Positions 44,771 through 55,898 of a stretch of DNA of 64,000 bases are shown one piece after another (positions within the stretch are counted from its first letter, which is position 1; the number at the start of each line of letters is the position of its first letter). The stretch covers positions 1 through 64,000 of the forward strand of contig CASEFX010000034.1 of the NCBI GenBank assembly GCA_949287305.1, read 5' to 3'. The notes below the pieces were generated by a model. That model saw nothing but the letters and a program-made list of their open reading frames with translations. It had not been told where the DNA came from and did not search any database. The translations under genes were made by a program, and so were the position numbers. This DNA comes from an uncultured Sutterella sp. (GTDB taxonomy: Bacteria > Pseudomonadota > Gammaproteobacteria > Burkholderiales > Burkholderiaceae_F).

Positions 44771-44791
44771 TGTGGATAACTTTGTGGATTA
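44771..44791. promoter_or_regulatory. DnaA box plus a near-match upstream of priA
   Basis: TGTGGATAA (44771-44779) is the exact reverse complement of the DnaA box TTATCCACA. TGTGGATTA (44783-44791) follows at a 12-base pitch and differs at one position. They lie 15-35 bases before the priA ATG, so DnaA could influence priA expression. Confidence 0.55.
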
Positions 44792-44827
44792 AGAGGGTTT
44801 CGGCGGACTTCCTTTTTCAGGCCGAAC

Positions 44828-44853
44828 CTGTGAAACACCCGGGTGTTTCACAG
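44828..44853. repeat. 26-bp perfect palindrome containing parS half-sites in everted order
   Basis: CTGTGAAACACCC followed directly by GGGTGTTTCACAG, with no spacer. It contains GTGAAACA and TGTTTCAC, the two halves of the canonical parS site TGTTTCACGTGAAACA, but in reverse arrangement around CCCGGG. A U tract is missing on both sides, which argues against an ordinary terminator. Confidence 0.65.
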
Positions 44854-44899
44854 AGGTGCACCCAACCCCTCAGCTTCTGCCGCAACGAATAAAGAAAGA

Positions 44900-44938
44900 T
44901 GAAAAAAGGACGAGAAGATGACTCCCGCCCTTTTTTCT
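44900..44938 (-). terminator. Probable terminator of hemE
   Basis: On the minus strand AAAAAAGGGCGGGAG pairs imperfectly with CTCGTCCTTTTTT, ending in a T run. It lies about 75 bases beyond the hemE stop in the 256-base hemE-priA gap. The stem has bulges, so strength is uncertain. Confidence 0.55.
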
Positions 44939-45012
44939 TCATTTGTCAACTCTTTTCGAACCCTGTGCAAAACTCCGTTCGTCGGGGTTCGCGGCAAAAG
45001 AATCGACGGATA

Positions 45013-46080
45013 TTATCCGTGATAACGGCGGCTGTATTCATGCACTTCGTCCGCCACGATCTGCACGCTCTCGACCGGGGTGAACTGATTGATGCCGTGG
45101 CCGAGGTTGAAGACGTGGCCGCCCGCGCCCACTTCGCCGTAGCCGTCGAGCACGCGGCGCACTTCGCGGCGGATGGCCTCTTCGCTGCCGAAGAGCACGA
45201 AGGGATCGAGATTGCCCTGCAGGGCGACGCGGTCCCCGACGACGCGGCGGGCACGCGAGATGTTCGTCGTCCAATCGAGACCGACGGCGTCGCAGCCGAT
45301 CGAGGCGATGTCTTCAAGCCATTCGCCGCCGCCCTTCGTAAAGACGATGCTCGGCACGCGGGCGCCGTCGTTTTCCTTGATGAGCGCGTCCACGACCTTC
45401 TTCGTGTAGCGAAGCGAGAAGCGCTGGAAATCACCGTCGGCGAGCATGCCGCCCCAGGTGTCGAAAATCTGAACGGCCTGCGCCCCGGCCTTGATCTGGG
45501 CGTTGAGGTAGACGGCCACCGCCTCGGCGTTCACTTCGAGGATCTTCTCGAAGAGATCGGGACGGCGGTACATCATCGTCTTCACCGTGCGGAAGTCGCG
45601 GCTGCCGCGGCCTTCCACCATGTAGCAGGCGAGGGTGAAGGGAGAGCCGGAGAAACCGATGAGCGGCACGCGGTTGTTGAGGGCGCGGCGAATGCTCGTC
45701 ACGGCGTCGGTGACGTAGCGAAGTTCCCCGGCGGGGTCGGGCACGTAGAGGTTGCGCACGGCCTCTTCCGTCTGGACGGGACGCTCGAAGACGGGGCCTT
45801 CCCCCTGACGGAAGGAGAGACCGAGCCCCATGGCGTCGGGAATCGTCAGAATGTCGGAAAAGAGGATGGCCGCGTCGAGACCGTAGCGATCAATCGGCTG
45901 CAGCGTGACTTCCGTCGCGTAGTCGGGGTTCTTGGCGAGTCCCATGAAGCTGCCCGCCCGAGCGCGGGTTTCGCAGTATTCGGGCAGATAGCGGCCCGCC
46001 TGGCGCATGAGCCAAAGGGGCGTAAAATCGGTCTTTTCGCGACGAAGCGCACGCAGGAAGCAGTCGTTGATCGGTTGCAT
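45013..46080 (-). CDS. hemE: Uroporphyrinogen decarboxylase
   Basis: A 355-residue enzyme that decarboxylates the four acetate side chains of uroporphyrinogen III to give coproporphyrinogen III in heme biosynthesis. The signature [15 protein letters not shown] (Arg/Gln binding) is near the N-terminus, with [25 protein letters not shown]-like [11 protein letters not shown] and the C-terminal [11 protein letters not shown]. The ATG at 46080 matches the family start. There is no clear ribosome binding site, and only 27 bases separate it from the divergent DUF167 gene. Its product pathway feeds heme to the bd oxidase and globin. Confidence 0.97.
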   Translation of the reverse strand: MQPINDCFLRALRREKTDFTPLWLMRQAGRYLPEYCETRARAGSFMGLAKNPDYATEVTLQPIDRYGLDAAILFSDILTIPDAMGLGLSFRQGEGPVFERPVQTEEAVRNLYVPDPAGELRYVTDAVTSIRRALNNRVPLIGFSGSPFTLACYMVEGRGSRDFRTVKTMMYRRPDLFEKILEVNAEAVAVYLNAQIKAGAQAVQIFDTWGGMLADGDFQRFSLRYTKKVVDALIKENDGARVPSIVFTKGGGEWLEDIASIGCDAVGLDWTTNISRARRVVGDRVALQGNLDPFVLFGSEEAIRREVRRVLDGYGEVGAGGHVFNLGHGINQFTPVESVQIVADEVHEYSRRYHG

Positions 46081-46107
46081 GATGAAATTAGGAAGAAGGA
46101 TTGAAAA

Positions 46108-46434
46108 ATGAAGGAAAACCTCAATACGCCGGCCGGCAACGCCCCCTGGGTGCAACGAAAAGACGCGCAAACCTTCGTTTTGTCGCTTCACGTGCAACCC
46201 GGTGCGAAACGCACCGCGGTGGTCGGTCTGTACGGCGAAAAGCTCAAAATCGCACTTGCTGCGCCGCCCGTGGACGGAAAGGCCAATCAGGTGCTCGTGC
46301 AGTTTCTCGCCAAGTCCCTCGGCATCGCCAAGTCCGGCGTCACGCTGATCGCGGGCGAAACCAGCCGGGAGAAACGCGTCGCGGTGCGCTGCGGCGAAAA
46401 CGCTCTGGCCGCCCTCGCCATCAAGCCCAAGTGA
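46108..46434 (+). CDS. yggU: DUF167 (YggU-like) protein
   Basis: A 108-residue protein. The DUF167 pattern is [49 protein letters not shown]...[13 protein letters not shown]. It is a small alpha/beta fold of unknown function. GGAAGAAGGA lies before the ATG. The divergent hemE start is only 27 bases away, so at least one promoter must extend into the neighbour. Confidence 0.9.
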   Translation: MKENLNTPAGNAPWVQRKDAQTFVLSLHVQPGAKRTAVVGLYGEKLKIALAAPPVDGKANQVLVQFLAKSLGIAKSGVTLIAGETSREKRVAVRCGENALAALAIKPK

Positions 46435-46441
46435 CAGAAAA

Positions 46442-46471
46442 GAGGCTTCCGCCCCGAGGGGAAGAAGCCTC
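46442..46471. terminator. Hairpin between convergent DUF167 and uspA genes
   Basis: GAGGCTTC and GAAGCCTC form a stem around a GC-rich loop just after the DUF167 stop. It is probably a shared terminator for the two converging genes; the U tract is weak. Confidence 0.5.
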
Positions 46472-46497
46472 CGCAGTCAATTGAAATCCGTTGCGGC

Positions 46498-46902
46498 TCA
46501 GCGAACAACCAGAACCGGGCGGTCCGCCTGATGAAGAACCTTCTGCGTTTCGCTGCCGAGAAGAAGCGAACCGAAGGAACCCAAGCCGCGGCTCGCCATG
46601 ACGATGTAGTCCACATCGAGGCGATGCGCGCACTCGAGAATGCCTTCCCAAACCGTACCGGCGTGTTCCGCCACGATTTCGCATTCCACGCCGCTCTCGC
46701 GGGCCTTTTCGGAGATCTTCGTCAGACGCTCGCGAACCGAGGGATCTTCACATTCGAAGCCGCCGGCGGGAGGAGGAGCGATCACGACGGTCACGCCGAC
46801 GACGGATCCGCCCAACGCCTTGGCAAGTTTGACGGCCGTATCGACGGCCTGCTCACTCAAATTAGAACCGTCCGTCGTTACCAATACCTTAACATCGCTC
46901 AT
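46498..46902 (-). CDS. uspA: Universal stress protein, UspA family
   Basis: A 134-residue protein of one Usp domain. It begins MSDVKVLVTTDGSNLSEQAVDTAVKLA and ends ASRGLGSFGSLLLGSETQKVLHQADRPVLVV, which contains the nucleotide-binding G-2X-G-9X-G(S/T) motif. These proteins accumulate in growth arrest and stress. The ATG at 46902 is used; an upstream extension has no Usp similarity. It is downstream of the ATP synthase operon, separated by a terminator. Confidence 0.93.
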   Translation of the reverse strand: MSDVKVLVTTDGSNLSEQAVDTAVKLAKALGGSVVGVTVVIAPPPAGGFECEDPSVRERLTKISEKARESGVECEIVAEHAGTVWEGILECAHRLDVDYIVMASRGLGSFGSLLLGSETQKVLHQADRPVLVVR

Positions 46903-46975
46903 TTTTGCCTCTCTGTTCAGTGTTGCGGAAACCCGCACGTCATATCCGTAATCCTACCGCAAATCGGCCCTGCGT

Positions 46976-47020
46976 CCGAAAAAAAACGGAGTCCGTCCCT
47001 TTCGGGAGAACTCCGTTTTT
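46976..47020 (-). terminator. Terminator of the ATP synthase operon
   Basis: On the minus strand AAAACGGAGT pairs with ACTCCGTTTT around a CG-rich loop and is followed by TTTTTTCGG. It lies 20 or so bases beyond the atpC stop. Confidence 0.85.
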
Positions 47021-47038
47021 CCGATCGAGCGCCCTCGA

Positions 47039-47458
47039 TCAATGATGCTGGCGCTGACGAATCTTCTTGATCGCCGCCAACTGAGCCGCCATGGCGGACA
47101 TTTCGGCTTCGAGTTTGGCAATCGCGAGTTCACCGGTAACCTGAGCACGTTGCGCGCGGGCTTCTTCGAGCGCCTTCGCAGCCTTGGCCTCGTCGAGGTC
47201 CTTGGTACGAATCGCCGTATCGGCCAACACCGTCACGTGATGCGGTTGCACTTCCAGAACACCGCCGGCAACAAACACTTCATCAACCTCTTTGCCCGTA
47301 CGGATACGGACGAAGCCGGGCTTCACAAGCGTAATGAGCGGAAGGTGTCCGGGCAGAATCCCCAATTCGCCAGACTTACCGGGCAGCGAGACGAACTCAG
47401 CTTCACCGGAGAAAATGCTTTCTTCGGCGCTGACGACGTCGACTTTAAGAGTAGCCAT
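47039..47458 (-). CDS. atpC: ATP synthase F1 subunit epsilon
   Basis: A 139-residue subunit of the central stalk. The N-terminal beta-sandwich is [41 protein letters not shown] and the C-terminal two-helix hairpin is Ala/Glu-rich ([17 protein letters not shown]). It inhibits ATP hydrolysis and couples rotation. The ATG at 47458 fits the family start; a longer upstream extension does not. It is the last gene of atpIBEFHAGDC. Confidence 0.96.
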   Translation of the reverse strand: MATLKVDVVSAEESIFSGEAEFVSLPGKSGELGILPGHLPLITLVKPGFVRIRTGKEVDEVFVAGGVLEVQPHHVTVLADTAIRTKDLDEAKAAKALEEARAQRAQVTGELAIAKLEAEMSAMAAQLAAIKKIRQRQHH

Positions 47459-47515
47459 ACATGTTGCTCCGTTTGTCGGGCGCTTATGCGGGCCGATTGC
47501 TCGGCCCGACAAGCA

Positions 47516-48928
<1,413 letters not shown>

Positions 48929-48950
48929 TCAGTTATCGATACTTGTTTCG

Positions 48951-49832
48951 TTAAGACACGGCGGCGGCACCACCGACGATTTCGGTGATTTCCTTGGTAA
49001 TGCCGGCCTGACGGGTCTTGTTGTAGACGAGTTGCAGTTCGTCAATGAGCTTCTTGGCATTGTCCGAAGCGGCCTTCATGGCCACCATACGGGCGCTCTG
49101 TTCCGAAGCCATATTTTCGGCAACCGCCTGATAAATCAAAGCCTCAACGTAACGCTTCAGAAGGTCGTCGAGAACGGATTGGGCGTCGGGCTCGTAGAGA
49201 TAGTCCCACGAGTAATCGCGTTTTTCGTCCGGAGCGTCGAGCATCCGGTCCGTGATGGGCAGCAACTGTTCAATGACCGGTTCCTGCTTCATGGCATTGA
49301 TGAAACGCGAGTAGGCCAGATGCACAGAATCAACCTTTCCTTCCATGTACGCCTGAATCTGCACCGTGATGGCGCCGATCAGACGATCGAGGTTGGGGTG
49401 GTCGCCAAGCTGAACGACTTGGCTGACCACGGGCATGTTCAGGCGCTGAAGAAAGCCGAGCCCCTTGTTACCGATCGCCGTGGCTTCGATCTTCTTGCCT
49501 TCGGCGGTCCAGGTCTTGATCTGCTGAAGGACCAGACGCTGGATGTTGGTATTCAAAGGACCGGCCAACCCCTTGTCGGTCGTCACGAGGATCAGACCGA
49601 CTTTCTTGTTGGCGCCCTTATCTTCGGCGAGGAACGGATGATGATATTCCGTACGGGACTGAGCCAGATGCGAGCAGATCAGGCGAATCTTATCGCCGTA
49701 GGGACGAGCTTCATGCATCCGATCCTGCGCCTTGCGCATCTTCGAGGCCGCAACCATTTCCATCGCTTTGGTGATCTTGCGCGTATTGTGTACGCTCTTG
49801 ATCTTCCCGCGAATTTCCTTAGTACTAGGCAT
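48951..49832 (-). CDS. atpG: ATP synthase F1 subunit gamma
   Basis: A 293-residue rotor shaft. N-terminal [35 protein letters not shown] and C-terminal [49 protein letters not shown] are diagnostic of the coiled-coil shaft. It transmits Fo rotation to the catalytic hexamer. Confidence 0.99.
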   Translation of the reverse strand: MPSTKEIRGKIKSVHNTRKITKAMEMVAASKMRKAQDRMHEARPYGDKIRLICSHLAQSRTEYHHPFLAEDKGANKKVGLILVTTDKGLAGPLNTNIQRLVLQQIKTWTAEGKKIEATAIGNKGLGFLQRLNMPVVSQVVQLGDHPNLDRLIGAITVQIQAYMEGKVDSVHLAYSRFINAMKQEPVIEQLLPITDRMLDAPDEKRDYSWDYLYEPDAQSVLDDLLKRYVEALIYQAVAENMASEQSARMVAMKAASDNAKKLIDELQLVYNKTRQAGITKEITEIVGGAAAVS

Positions 49833-49864
49833 GGATTTTTGGTCCTCTAAGATCGGTTAAACGC

Positions 49865-51406
49865 TTAGTAAGCGCCAGACTTCTTGAACTCTTCGATCGC
49901 GCTCTTCAGAACGGCTTCGTCTTCCTTGACGAGTTCCTTCTTGGCTTCGATCGATTCGACGAGCTGGGGATAGTGCGTCTTGACGTATTCGCGCATGCCG
50001 CGTTCGACACGCAGCGCATCGGCCACCGCCACATCGTCGTAAGCGCCGATGTTGACGGAGTAGAGCACGAGCGCTTCTTCCCAAACCTGCAGAGGCTGGT
50101 ACTGAGGCTGCTTCATGAGTTCGGTCACGACGCGGCCGCGTTCGAGCTGCTTGCGGGTCGCTTCGTCGAGGTCGGAAGCGAACTGCGCGAAGGCAGCCAG
50201 TTCACGGTACTGAGCCAGGGCGAGACGAACGCCACCGCCGAGCTTCTTGATGATCTTCGTCTGAGCGGCGCCACCGACGCGGGACACGGAAATACCCGGG
50301 TTGATAGCGGGGCGGATACCGGCGTTGAAGAGGTCGGTTTCCAAGAAGATCTGACCGTCCGTAATCGAAATCACGTTGGTCGGCACGAAGGCGGTCACGT
50401 CACCGGCCTGCGTTTCAATGATCGGCAGAGCCGTCATCGAACCGGTCTTGCCCTTGACGGCACCCTTGGTGAAGCGTTCGACGTAGTCGGGGTTCACGCG
50501 GGCGGCACGTTCGAGCAGACGGCTGTGCAGGTAGAAGACGTCGCCAGGATAGGCTTCACGTCCCGGCGGACGACGCAGCAGCAGGGAGATCTGGCGATAA
50601 GCCCAGGCCTGCTTGGTCAAGTCGTCGTAAACGATGAGGGAGTCTTCACCGCGGTCGCGGAAGTATTCGCCCATCGTGGCGCCGGCGTACGGAGCGATGT
50701 ACTGCATGGCGGCCGATTCGGAAGCCGTGGCGGCCACGACGATCGTGTAGGCCATGGCGCCGGATTCTTCGAGCTTGCGAACGACGTTCGCAATGGTCGA
50801 GGCCTTCTGGCCGATGGCGACGTAAACGCAGACGAGGTCCTTGCCCTTCTGGTTGATGATCGTGTCGATGGCCACGGCGGTCTTACCCGTCTGACGGTCA
50901 CCAATGATCAGTTCGCGCTGGCCGCGTCCGATCGGCACCATGGCGTCGATGGACTTCAGACCCGTCTGAACCGGCTGCGAAACCGACTGACGATCAATCA
51001 CGCCCGGGGCGACCTTTTCCACCACGTCGTATTCTTCCGTCTGGATCGGGCCCTTGCCGTCGATCGGCTGACCGAGGGCGTTGACCACGCGGCCGATCAG
51101 AGCGCGGCCGACGGGAACGGAAAGAATACGCTTGGTGGTCTTGACCACGTCGCCTTCGGAAATGTGTTCGTAATTACCGAGAATAACGGCACCGACGGAG
51201 TCGCGCTCAAGGTTGAGAGCCAGGCCGTAGGTGTTGTTGGGGAATTCCAACATTTCGCCCTGCATCACGTCGCTGAGACCGTGAACACGGCAAATACCGT
51301 CGGTCACCGAAACTACGGTGCCTTGGGTGCGAAGATCAGCGGAAACGCCGAGGCCTTCGATACGCTTCTTCAGCAGATCGCTGATTTCACTAGGATTGAG
51401 TTGCAT
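49865..51406 (-). CDS. atpA: ATP synthase F1 subunit alpha
   Basis: A 513-residue non-catalytic nucleotide-binding subunit. Walker [25 protein letters not shown], and GYLDRIPVEKV-like regions are visible, and [34 protein letters not shown] is highly conserved. Length is normal. It alternates with beta in the hexamer. Confidence 0.99.
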   Translation of the reverse strand: MQLNPSEISDLLKKRIEGLGVSADLRTQGTVVSVTDGICRVHGLSDVMQGEMLEFPNNTYGLALNLERDSVGAVILGNYEHISEGDVVKTTKRILSVPVGRALIGRVVNALGQPIDGKGPIQTEEYDVVEKVAPGVIDRQSVSQPVQTGLKSIDAMVPIGRGQRELIIGDRQTGKTAVAIDTIINQKGKDLVCVYVAIGQKASTIANVVRKLEESGAMAYTIVVAATASESAAMQYIAPYAGATMGEYFRDRGEDSLIVYDDLTKQAWAYRQISLLLRRPPGREAYPGDVFYLHSRLLERAARVNPDYVERFTKGAVKGKTGSMTALPIIETQAGDVTAFVPTNVISITDGQIFLETDLFNAGIRPAINPGISVSRVGGAAQTKIIKKLGGGVRLALAQYRELAAFAQFASDLDEATRKQLERGRVVTELMKQPQYQPLQVWEEALVLYSVNIGAYDDVAVADALRVERGMREYVKTHYPQLVESIEAKKELVKEDEAVLKSAIEEFKKSGAY

Positions 51407-51424
51407 CTTACAGCTCCGAATTTT

Positions 51425-51976
51425 TTAAGCGGTGAGCATCGTTTTCATCTGCTCGAGACGGGTGCGGACCGTCGCATCGATCACTTGGTCGCCGACCGTT
51501 ACCGCCACACCGCCGATCAGTTCGGGATTAACACGAACGATGGGCGTGAGTTTCACTCCCGGGAACTTCGATGCAAGCTTGTCCAAAAGCCCCTTGAGCT
51601 CTTCATCGCTGAGCTCGAAGGCCGTCTCGATGTGGACGTCGGCGACGCCCTCGGACAAATTCTTCAGTTCATGGAACTGACGAGCGATTTCCGGCATCAC
51701 TTCCAGACGATCGTTTTCCACCACCACTCGAAGAAGATTCGCGGCGTCCTTGGGAAGGGAGCCGCCACAAGCATCCTCGATCAGATTGAAAAGTTGATCG
51801 TCAGTCAGTTTCGGATCGCCCACCAACGTGGCGACCTGAGGGTCCTGCGCAACGGCACAAATCGCCTGCAGCGCCTGGAGCACCTCCGCCACTTCATCAG
51901 CGCCGGCCTTACGTTCCTGAAGGGCCTTCATGAGGCCCGAGGCGTAGGGGCGCGCAATCGTCGAAAGTTCAGCCAT
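51425..51976 (-). CDS. atpH: ATP synthase F1 subunit delta
   Basis: A 183-residue peripheral stalk subunit (OSCP-like). It begins MAELSTIARPYASGLMKALQERK and ends in DVHIETAFELSDEELKGLLDKLASKFPGVKLTPIVRVNPELIGGVAVTVGDQVIDATVRTRL, the typical C-terminal block. It links the peripheral stalk to the top of the alpha3beta3 hexamer. Confidence 0.98.
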   Translation of the reverse strand: MAELSTIARPYASGLMKALQERKAGADEVAEVLQALQAICAVAQDPQVATLVGDPKLTDDQLFNLIEDACGGSLPKDAANLLRVVVENDRLEVMPEIARQFHELKNLSEGVADVHIETAFELSDEELKGLLDKLASKFPGVKLTPIVRVNPELIGGVAVTVGDQVIDATVRTRLEQMKTMLTA

Positions 51977-51978
51977 AA

Positions 51979-52449
51979 TCAGAGCTTCGCCTTCAATTGT
52001 TCAAGCAACTGAGCATGAACCGTTTTGTCCACTTCGCGGGCCAAAATTTGTTCGGCACCGGCGACGGCGAGCACCGCAACCTGACTGCGGAGCTGTTCGC
52101 GAACACGCTCCATTTCCTGGGCGGCTTCCGCGCGAGCGGCTTCGAGAATGCGGTCGGCTTCGATCTGAGCCTGGGCCTTGGCGTCCTCGACAATCTTCTG
52201 ACCCAGCTTTTCGCCGTCGGCCACAAGATTGGAAGCACGGGCGCGAGCATCGGCTTCAATCGCCTTGCCCTGCTCCGTGGCGACGGCCAGCGCGCGTTCG
52301 CCCTTGTTGGCGGCGGCGAGCCCGTCTGCGATTTGCTTCTGCCGCTCTTCGATCGCATTGATCAACGGCGGCCAGATGTACTTCATGGTGATCCAGGCAC
52401 CAAGGAAGAACACGACCATCTGTACAAACAGAGAGGCATTGATATTCAT
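51979..52449 (-). CDS. atpF: ATP synthase Fo subunit b
   Basis: A 156-residue stator subunit with one N-terminal membrane helix (about 6-26, SLFVQMVVFFLGAWITMKYIW) and a long charged coiled coil thereafter (QKQIADGLAAANKGERALAVATEQGK...). It anchors the F1 head to the membrane. The length matches E. coli AtpF (156). It precedes atpH by 2 bases. Confidence 0.98.
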   Translation of the reverse strand: MNINASLFVQMVVFFLGAWITMKYIWPPLINAIEERQKQIADGLAAANKGERALAVATEQGKAIEADARARASNLVADGEKLGQKIVEDAKAQAQIEADRILEAARAEAAQEMERVREQLRSQVAVLAVAGAEQILAREVDKTVHAQLLEQLKAKL

Positions 52450-52548
52450 TATTGAACCCCGTTACGAGGCCGCGGCGAAAAGAAAGGGATTCAGCGCAGC
52501 CTCGTCGTCATTAAGAAAAAGACGTTGTAACTTTCGCGCCGGAAAGAA

Positions 52549-52803
<255 letters not shown>

Positions 52804-52855
52804 CTAAACCGAAAGAAAAAAGGGAGTAGTGAAAAAGAAAAGATGTTATGCCTAA

Positions 52856-53686
52856 TTAATGGCTACTGTGGGCCTGACCGATGTAGACAAGCGTGAGCAT
52901 CATCATGATGAACGCCTGCAACAGAACGATCAGAACGTGGAAAAGCCACCAGACCAACCCAGCGGCGATCTGGCCGAGTCCGGCACTCGCAGCCCCGATG
53001 GGCCCGAATTCGAGAGCGAAGCCCCCCAGCAAGGCAAGAAGGAAGAACAACAACTCGCCGGCATACATGTTGCCGAAAAGTCGCATGCCCAGAGAAACGA
53101 ACTTGGCCAGGTATTCAATCAGGTTCAAAAGAAGATTGAACGGCCAAAGCAGCGGGTTCTTGCCGAACGGAGCCGTAAAGAGTTCCACGACGAAGCCCGT
53201 CGCGCCCTTGACCTTGATGCCGTAGTAGAACATCAAGAGCAACACGCCGAAGGAGATCCCCAGCGTGCCGTTCAGGTCGGCCGTGGGCAACGGACGGAGG
53301 TAGTGCAGGCCGAACCAGCCCGCAATCATCGGGAACAGATCCACCGGAATCAAGTCGATGGAGTTCATCAACGTGACCCAGCAGAACACGGTCAATGCAA
53401 GCGGAGCGATATAGGTGCGGTCGCCGTGGACGATGCTTTTGGCCTGGTTGTTTACCATTTCCACAAGCATTTCCACCGCGCACTGAACCTTACCAGGAAC
53501 CCCGGAGGTTGCATTTTTGGCACCGGCTCTCAAGAGGAAGAACATGACGACCATCATCAAAATGGAGAAGAAGATGGTGTCGTAGTTCAGCACGGAAAAA
53601 TCAACAATGACGCCCTGCTTCATGGAAGACAGATGCGCCATATGGTGTTGAATGTACTCAGTAGCGGTAGGGGCGTTGGTTGCCAT
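52856..53686 (-). CDS. atpB: ATP synthase Fo subunit a
   Basis: A 276-residue membrane subunit with five or six helices. The conserved helix with the essential Arg is [23 protein letters not shown], preceded by [18 protein letters not shown], and the terminal helix includes [22 protein letters not shown]. It forms the proton half-channels against the c ring. Length is normal. Confidence 0.98.
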   Translation of the reverse strand: MATNAPTATEYIQHHMAHLSSMKQGVIVDFSVLNYDTIFFSILMMVVMFFLLRAGAKNATSGVPGKVQCAVEMLVEMVNNQAKSIVHGDRTYIAPLALTVFCWVTLMNSIDLIPVDLFPMIAGWFGLHYLRPLPTADLNGTLGISFGVLLLMFYYGIKVKGATGFVVELFTAPFGKNPLLWPFNLLLNLIEYLAKFVSLGMRLFGNMYAGELLFFLLALLGGFALEFGPIGAASAGLGQIAAGLVWWLFHVLIVLLQAFIMMMLTLVYIGQAHSSH

Positions 53687-53698
53687 GGATACCGATCC

Positions 53699-54070
53699 TT
53701 AGTTTCTCTTGAACAGCACGATAAAGTTTGCATTGACGACGACCACGATTCCGAGAATCCAGCCGGGCCAATACAAGTTTTCGTAGTACTTGACGCTCAA
53801 GCCCAAAATGAGCAGGACCGCCAAGATCTTTACAAATTCCCCTACGAGTACCCGGTACGGACTGAACCGTCCCGAAGTTCTTCGTCCCGCGGTCACCAAA
53901 TAAAGCGCGAAAAGCGCCGTCGGAAATGCGTAAGCAATCCCGCCGATCAGTGCCGAAACCCCTGCCTCCTGCCCTACGAAAACAGCAAAAAGAGCGGCAA
54001 CCAAAAAGGTCAGAACGAACTGCGCAAGAGAAACGCGCATCATATCAGAAATGACGTACATGACTTGCAC
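53699..54070 (-). CDS. atpI: ATP synthase accessory protein AtpI
   Basis: A 123-residue membrane protein with four predicted helices (AQFVLTFLVAALFAVFVG..., GGIAYAFPTALFALYLVTAG, VKILAVLLILGLSV, GWILGIVVVVNANFIVLF). AtpI helps assemble the c ring. The start is uncertain: GTG at 54070, ATG at 54061 and ATG codons around position 54040 are all possible, and none has a clear ribosome binding site. It is the first gene of the nine-gene atp operon. Confidence 0.85.
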   Translation of the reverse strand: MQVMYVISDMMRVSLAQFVLTFLVAALFAVFVGQEAGVSALIGGIAYAFPTALFALYLVTAGRRTSGRFSPYRVLVGEFVKILAVLLILGLSVKYYENLYWPGWILGIVVVVNANFIVLFKRN

Positions 54071-54096
54071 AGACTAGGGAAATTTGAAACGGATGG

Positions 54097-54126
54097 AGTA
54101 TAAAGTTCTGTTGCATCCCTTCACAA
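54097..54126 (-). promoter_or_regulatory. Candidate promoter of the ATP synthase operon
   Basis: On the minus strand TTGTGA (54121-54126) and TATACT (54097-54102) are 18 bases apart, about 30-50 bases upstream of the possible atpI starts. The -10 match is good. A small palindrome ACTACG-T-CGTAGT lies further upstream near 54165-54177. Confidence 0.55.
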
Positions 54127-54198
54127 TTAGTCAAAAAGAGGAGAAGGGGGACTTTCCGTTACGAAACTACGTCGTAGTAACTAAGCTTAAAGAACTAC

Positions 54199-55080
54199 TC
54201 AACGTTGAATCCGATCGACGATGCCCTGAAGTTGCTCCAAGTTGGAAAATTCGATGACGATCTTCCCCTTGCCCTTCGGGGAGGCGCTCAACTTCACGAC
54301 GGTGCCGAGCGTGTGGGCCAGAGCCTCTTCAAGACGCTCGTCGTCGCGCGTCTTGATGACGACGCGGCTCTTGGGTTCCTTGCGCACGCCGCCTTCCTTC
54401 ATTTTCTTGACGAGGTTTTCGGTCTGCCGCACCGAGAGCGCCTCGAGCGCGACGCGCTTGGCGGCGACGACCTGCATCGCCCCCTCCAGAGCGAGGAGCG
54501 CACGGGCGTGACCCATCTCGAGTTCGCCGCGGGCGAGCATCGCCTGAACCTCTTCGTTGAGCCCCAGGAGCCGCAGAAGATTCGTTGTGGCCGAACGCGA
54601 GCGGCCGATCGCCTTGGCGCACTCTTCGTGCGTGAGCCCGAACTCTTCCTGCAGGCGGCGAACGCCGAGCGCCTCTTCAATGGGATTGAGACTTTCGCGC
54701 TGGATGTTTTCAATGAGCCCCACGGCGAGCGCGTGGCGGTCGTCGAGTTCCCGGACGATGGCGGGAACGGTTTCGAGCCCGACCATCTTGGCGGCCTGAT
54801 AGCGACGCTCCCCGGCCACGATTTCGTAGCCCGCTTCCGTCTTGCGCACGATCAGGGGACTCAGGATGCCCTCTTCACGAATGGAGGCGGCGAGCGCCTC
54901 GAGCGCTTCGGGCTCCATGTGCGAACGCGGCTGCATGCGTCCCGGAGTGACCTCGGAAAGAGGAAGCTTCTCCACGGCAAGTTCGTCCTTGTCGTCGTCC
55001 ATCCAGTCTTCGGAGAGCGGAGCGCCGAACAGCGCGTCGAGACCGCGTCCCAATCCCTTGTTCTTTTCCTTTTTGTTCAT
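54199..55080 (-). CDS. parB: Chromosome-partitioning protein ParB
   Basis: A 293-residue CTPase and parS-binding protein. The order is N-terminal RGLGRGLDALFG, the ParB/Srx box MQPRSHMEPEALEALAASIREEGILSPLIVRK...GYEIVAGERRYQAAKMVGLETVPAIVRELDD, the HTH region NIQRESLNPIEEALGVRRLQEEFGLTHEECAKAIGRSRSATTNLLRLL, and a C-terminal dimer domain. It starts 10 bases after the parA stop. It spreads from parS and works with ParA to segregate origins. Confidence 0.97.
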   Translation of the reverse strand: MNKKEKNKGLGRGLDALFGAPLSEDWMDDDKDELAVEKLPLSEVTPGRMQPRSHMEPEALEALAASIREEGILSPLIVRKTEAGYEIVAGERRYQAAKMVGLETVPAIVRELDDRHALAVGLIENIQRESLNPIEEALGVRRLQEEFGLTHEECAKAIGRSRSATTNLLRLLGLNEEVQAMLARGELEMGHARALLALEGAMQVVAAKRVALEALSVRQTENLVKKMKEGGVRKEPKSRVVIKTRDDERLEEALAHTLGTVVKLSASPKGKGKIVIEFSNLEQLQGIVDRIQR

Positions 55081-55090
55081 TGCTCAGCCC

Positions 55091-55864
55091 TCACGCGCGT
55101 TTGCCTTCCATCCTCGAAATCAATTCGTCCGCGCAAGCGAGATACGCCTTCGCCCCCTTGCTCGAGCGGTCGTAAACGACGCCGGGCTTGCCGTAGCTCG
55201 GCGCCTCGGCGAGACGGACGTTGCGGGGGATGATGGTTTCGAAGACCTTGTCGCCGAAATGCTTGATGAGCTGCTCGCTCACTTGCTGCTGCAGCGTGAT
55301 GCGCGGATCGAACATCACGCGAAGAAGCGTGATGATGCGAAGCGACTTGTTCTTTTCCGCGTGCACGCGGCGCACGCTGCCCACAAGGTCGGTGAGACCT
55401 TCTAGCGCAAAGTATTCGCACTGCATGGGAATCACGACGCCGTCGGCCGCGCAGAGGGCGTTCATCGTCATCATCGAAAGACTCGGCGGGCAGTCGATCA
55501 GAACGTAGTCGTAGCGGTCGCGCACGGCGTCGAGCACCACGCGCAGACGCGCGTCGCGATCCTTCATGCCGACAAGTTCCACCTCGGCTCCAGCAAGTTC
55601 CCGGTTGGAGGGAAGAACGTCGAAACCGGACTCGGCGTGCTGCACCACCTCGTCGAAAAACTTCGTACCGATGAGGAGCTCGTAGACCGAAGCCGGAAGA
55701 TCTCCCTTGTCAAAACCCGCGCCCGTCGTGCCGTTTCCCTGCGGATCGAGGTCCACGAACAGCACGCGGCGCTTCTTCTGCGCCAAGGCCGCAGCCAGAT
55801 TCAGCGCCGTGGTGGTCTTCCCCACGCCTCCCTTTTGATTCGCAATGCAAAAAATCTTCGCCAT
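55091..55864 (-). CDS. parA: Chromosome-partitioning ATPase ParA
   Basis: A 257-residue MinD/ParA ATPase. It has the deviant Walker [10 protein letters not shown] near the N-terminus, [13 protein letters not shown], the switch [18 protein letters not shown], and [12 protein letters not shown]. Length is normal for chromosomal ParA. It is located 34 bases after the MarC paralogue in the rsmG-marC-parA-parB cluster. Confidence 0.97.
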   Translation of the reverse strand: MAKIFCIANQKGGVGKTTTALNLAAALAQKKRRVLFVDLDPQGNGTTGAGFDKGDLPASVYELLIGTKFFDEVVQHAESGFDVLPSNRELAGAEVELVGMKDRDARLRVVLDAVRDRYDYVLIDCPPSLSMMTMNALCAADGVVIPMQCEYFALEGLTDLVGSVRRVHAEKNKSLRIITLLRVMFDPRITLQQQVSEQLIKHFGDKVFETIIPRNVRLAEAPSYGKPGVVYDRSSKGAKAYLACADELISRMEGKRA

Positions 55865-55898
55865 CAGAACATCCGAAATTGATTCAATTCCCGTGGTT

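Noticed and set aside
44828..44853. Palindrome as an ordinary intrinsic terminator
   Set aside because: No U tract on either strand and it is nearly spacer-free, so it was listed as a possible DNA site instead.
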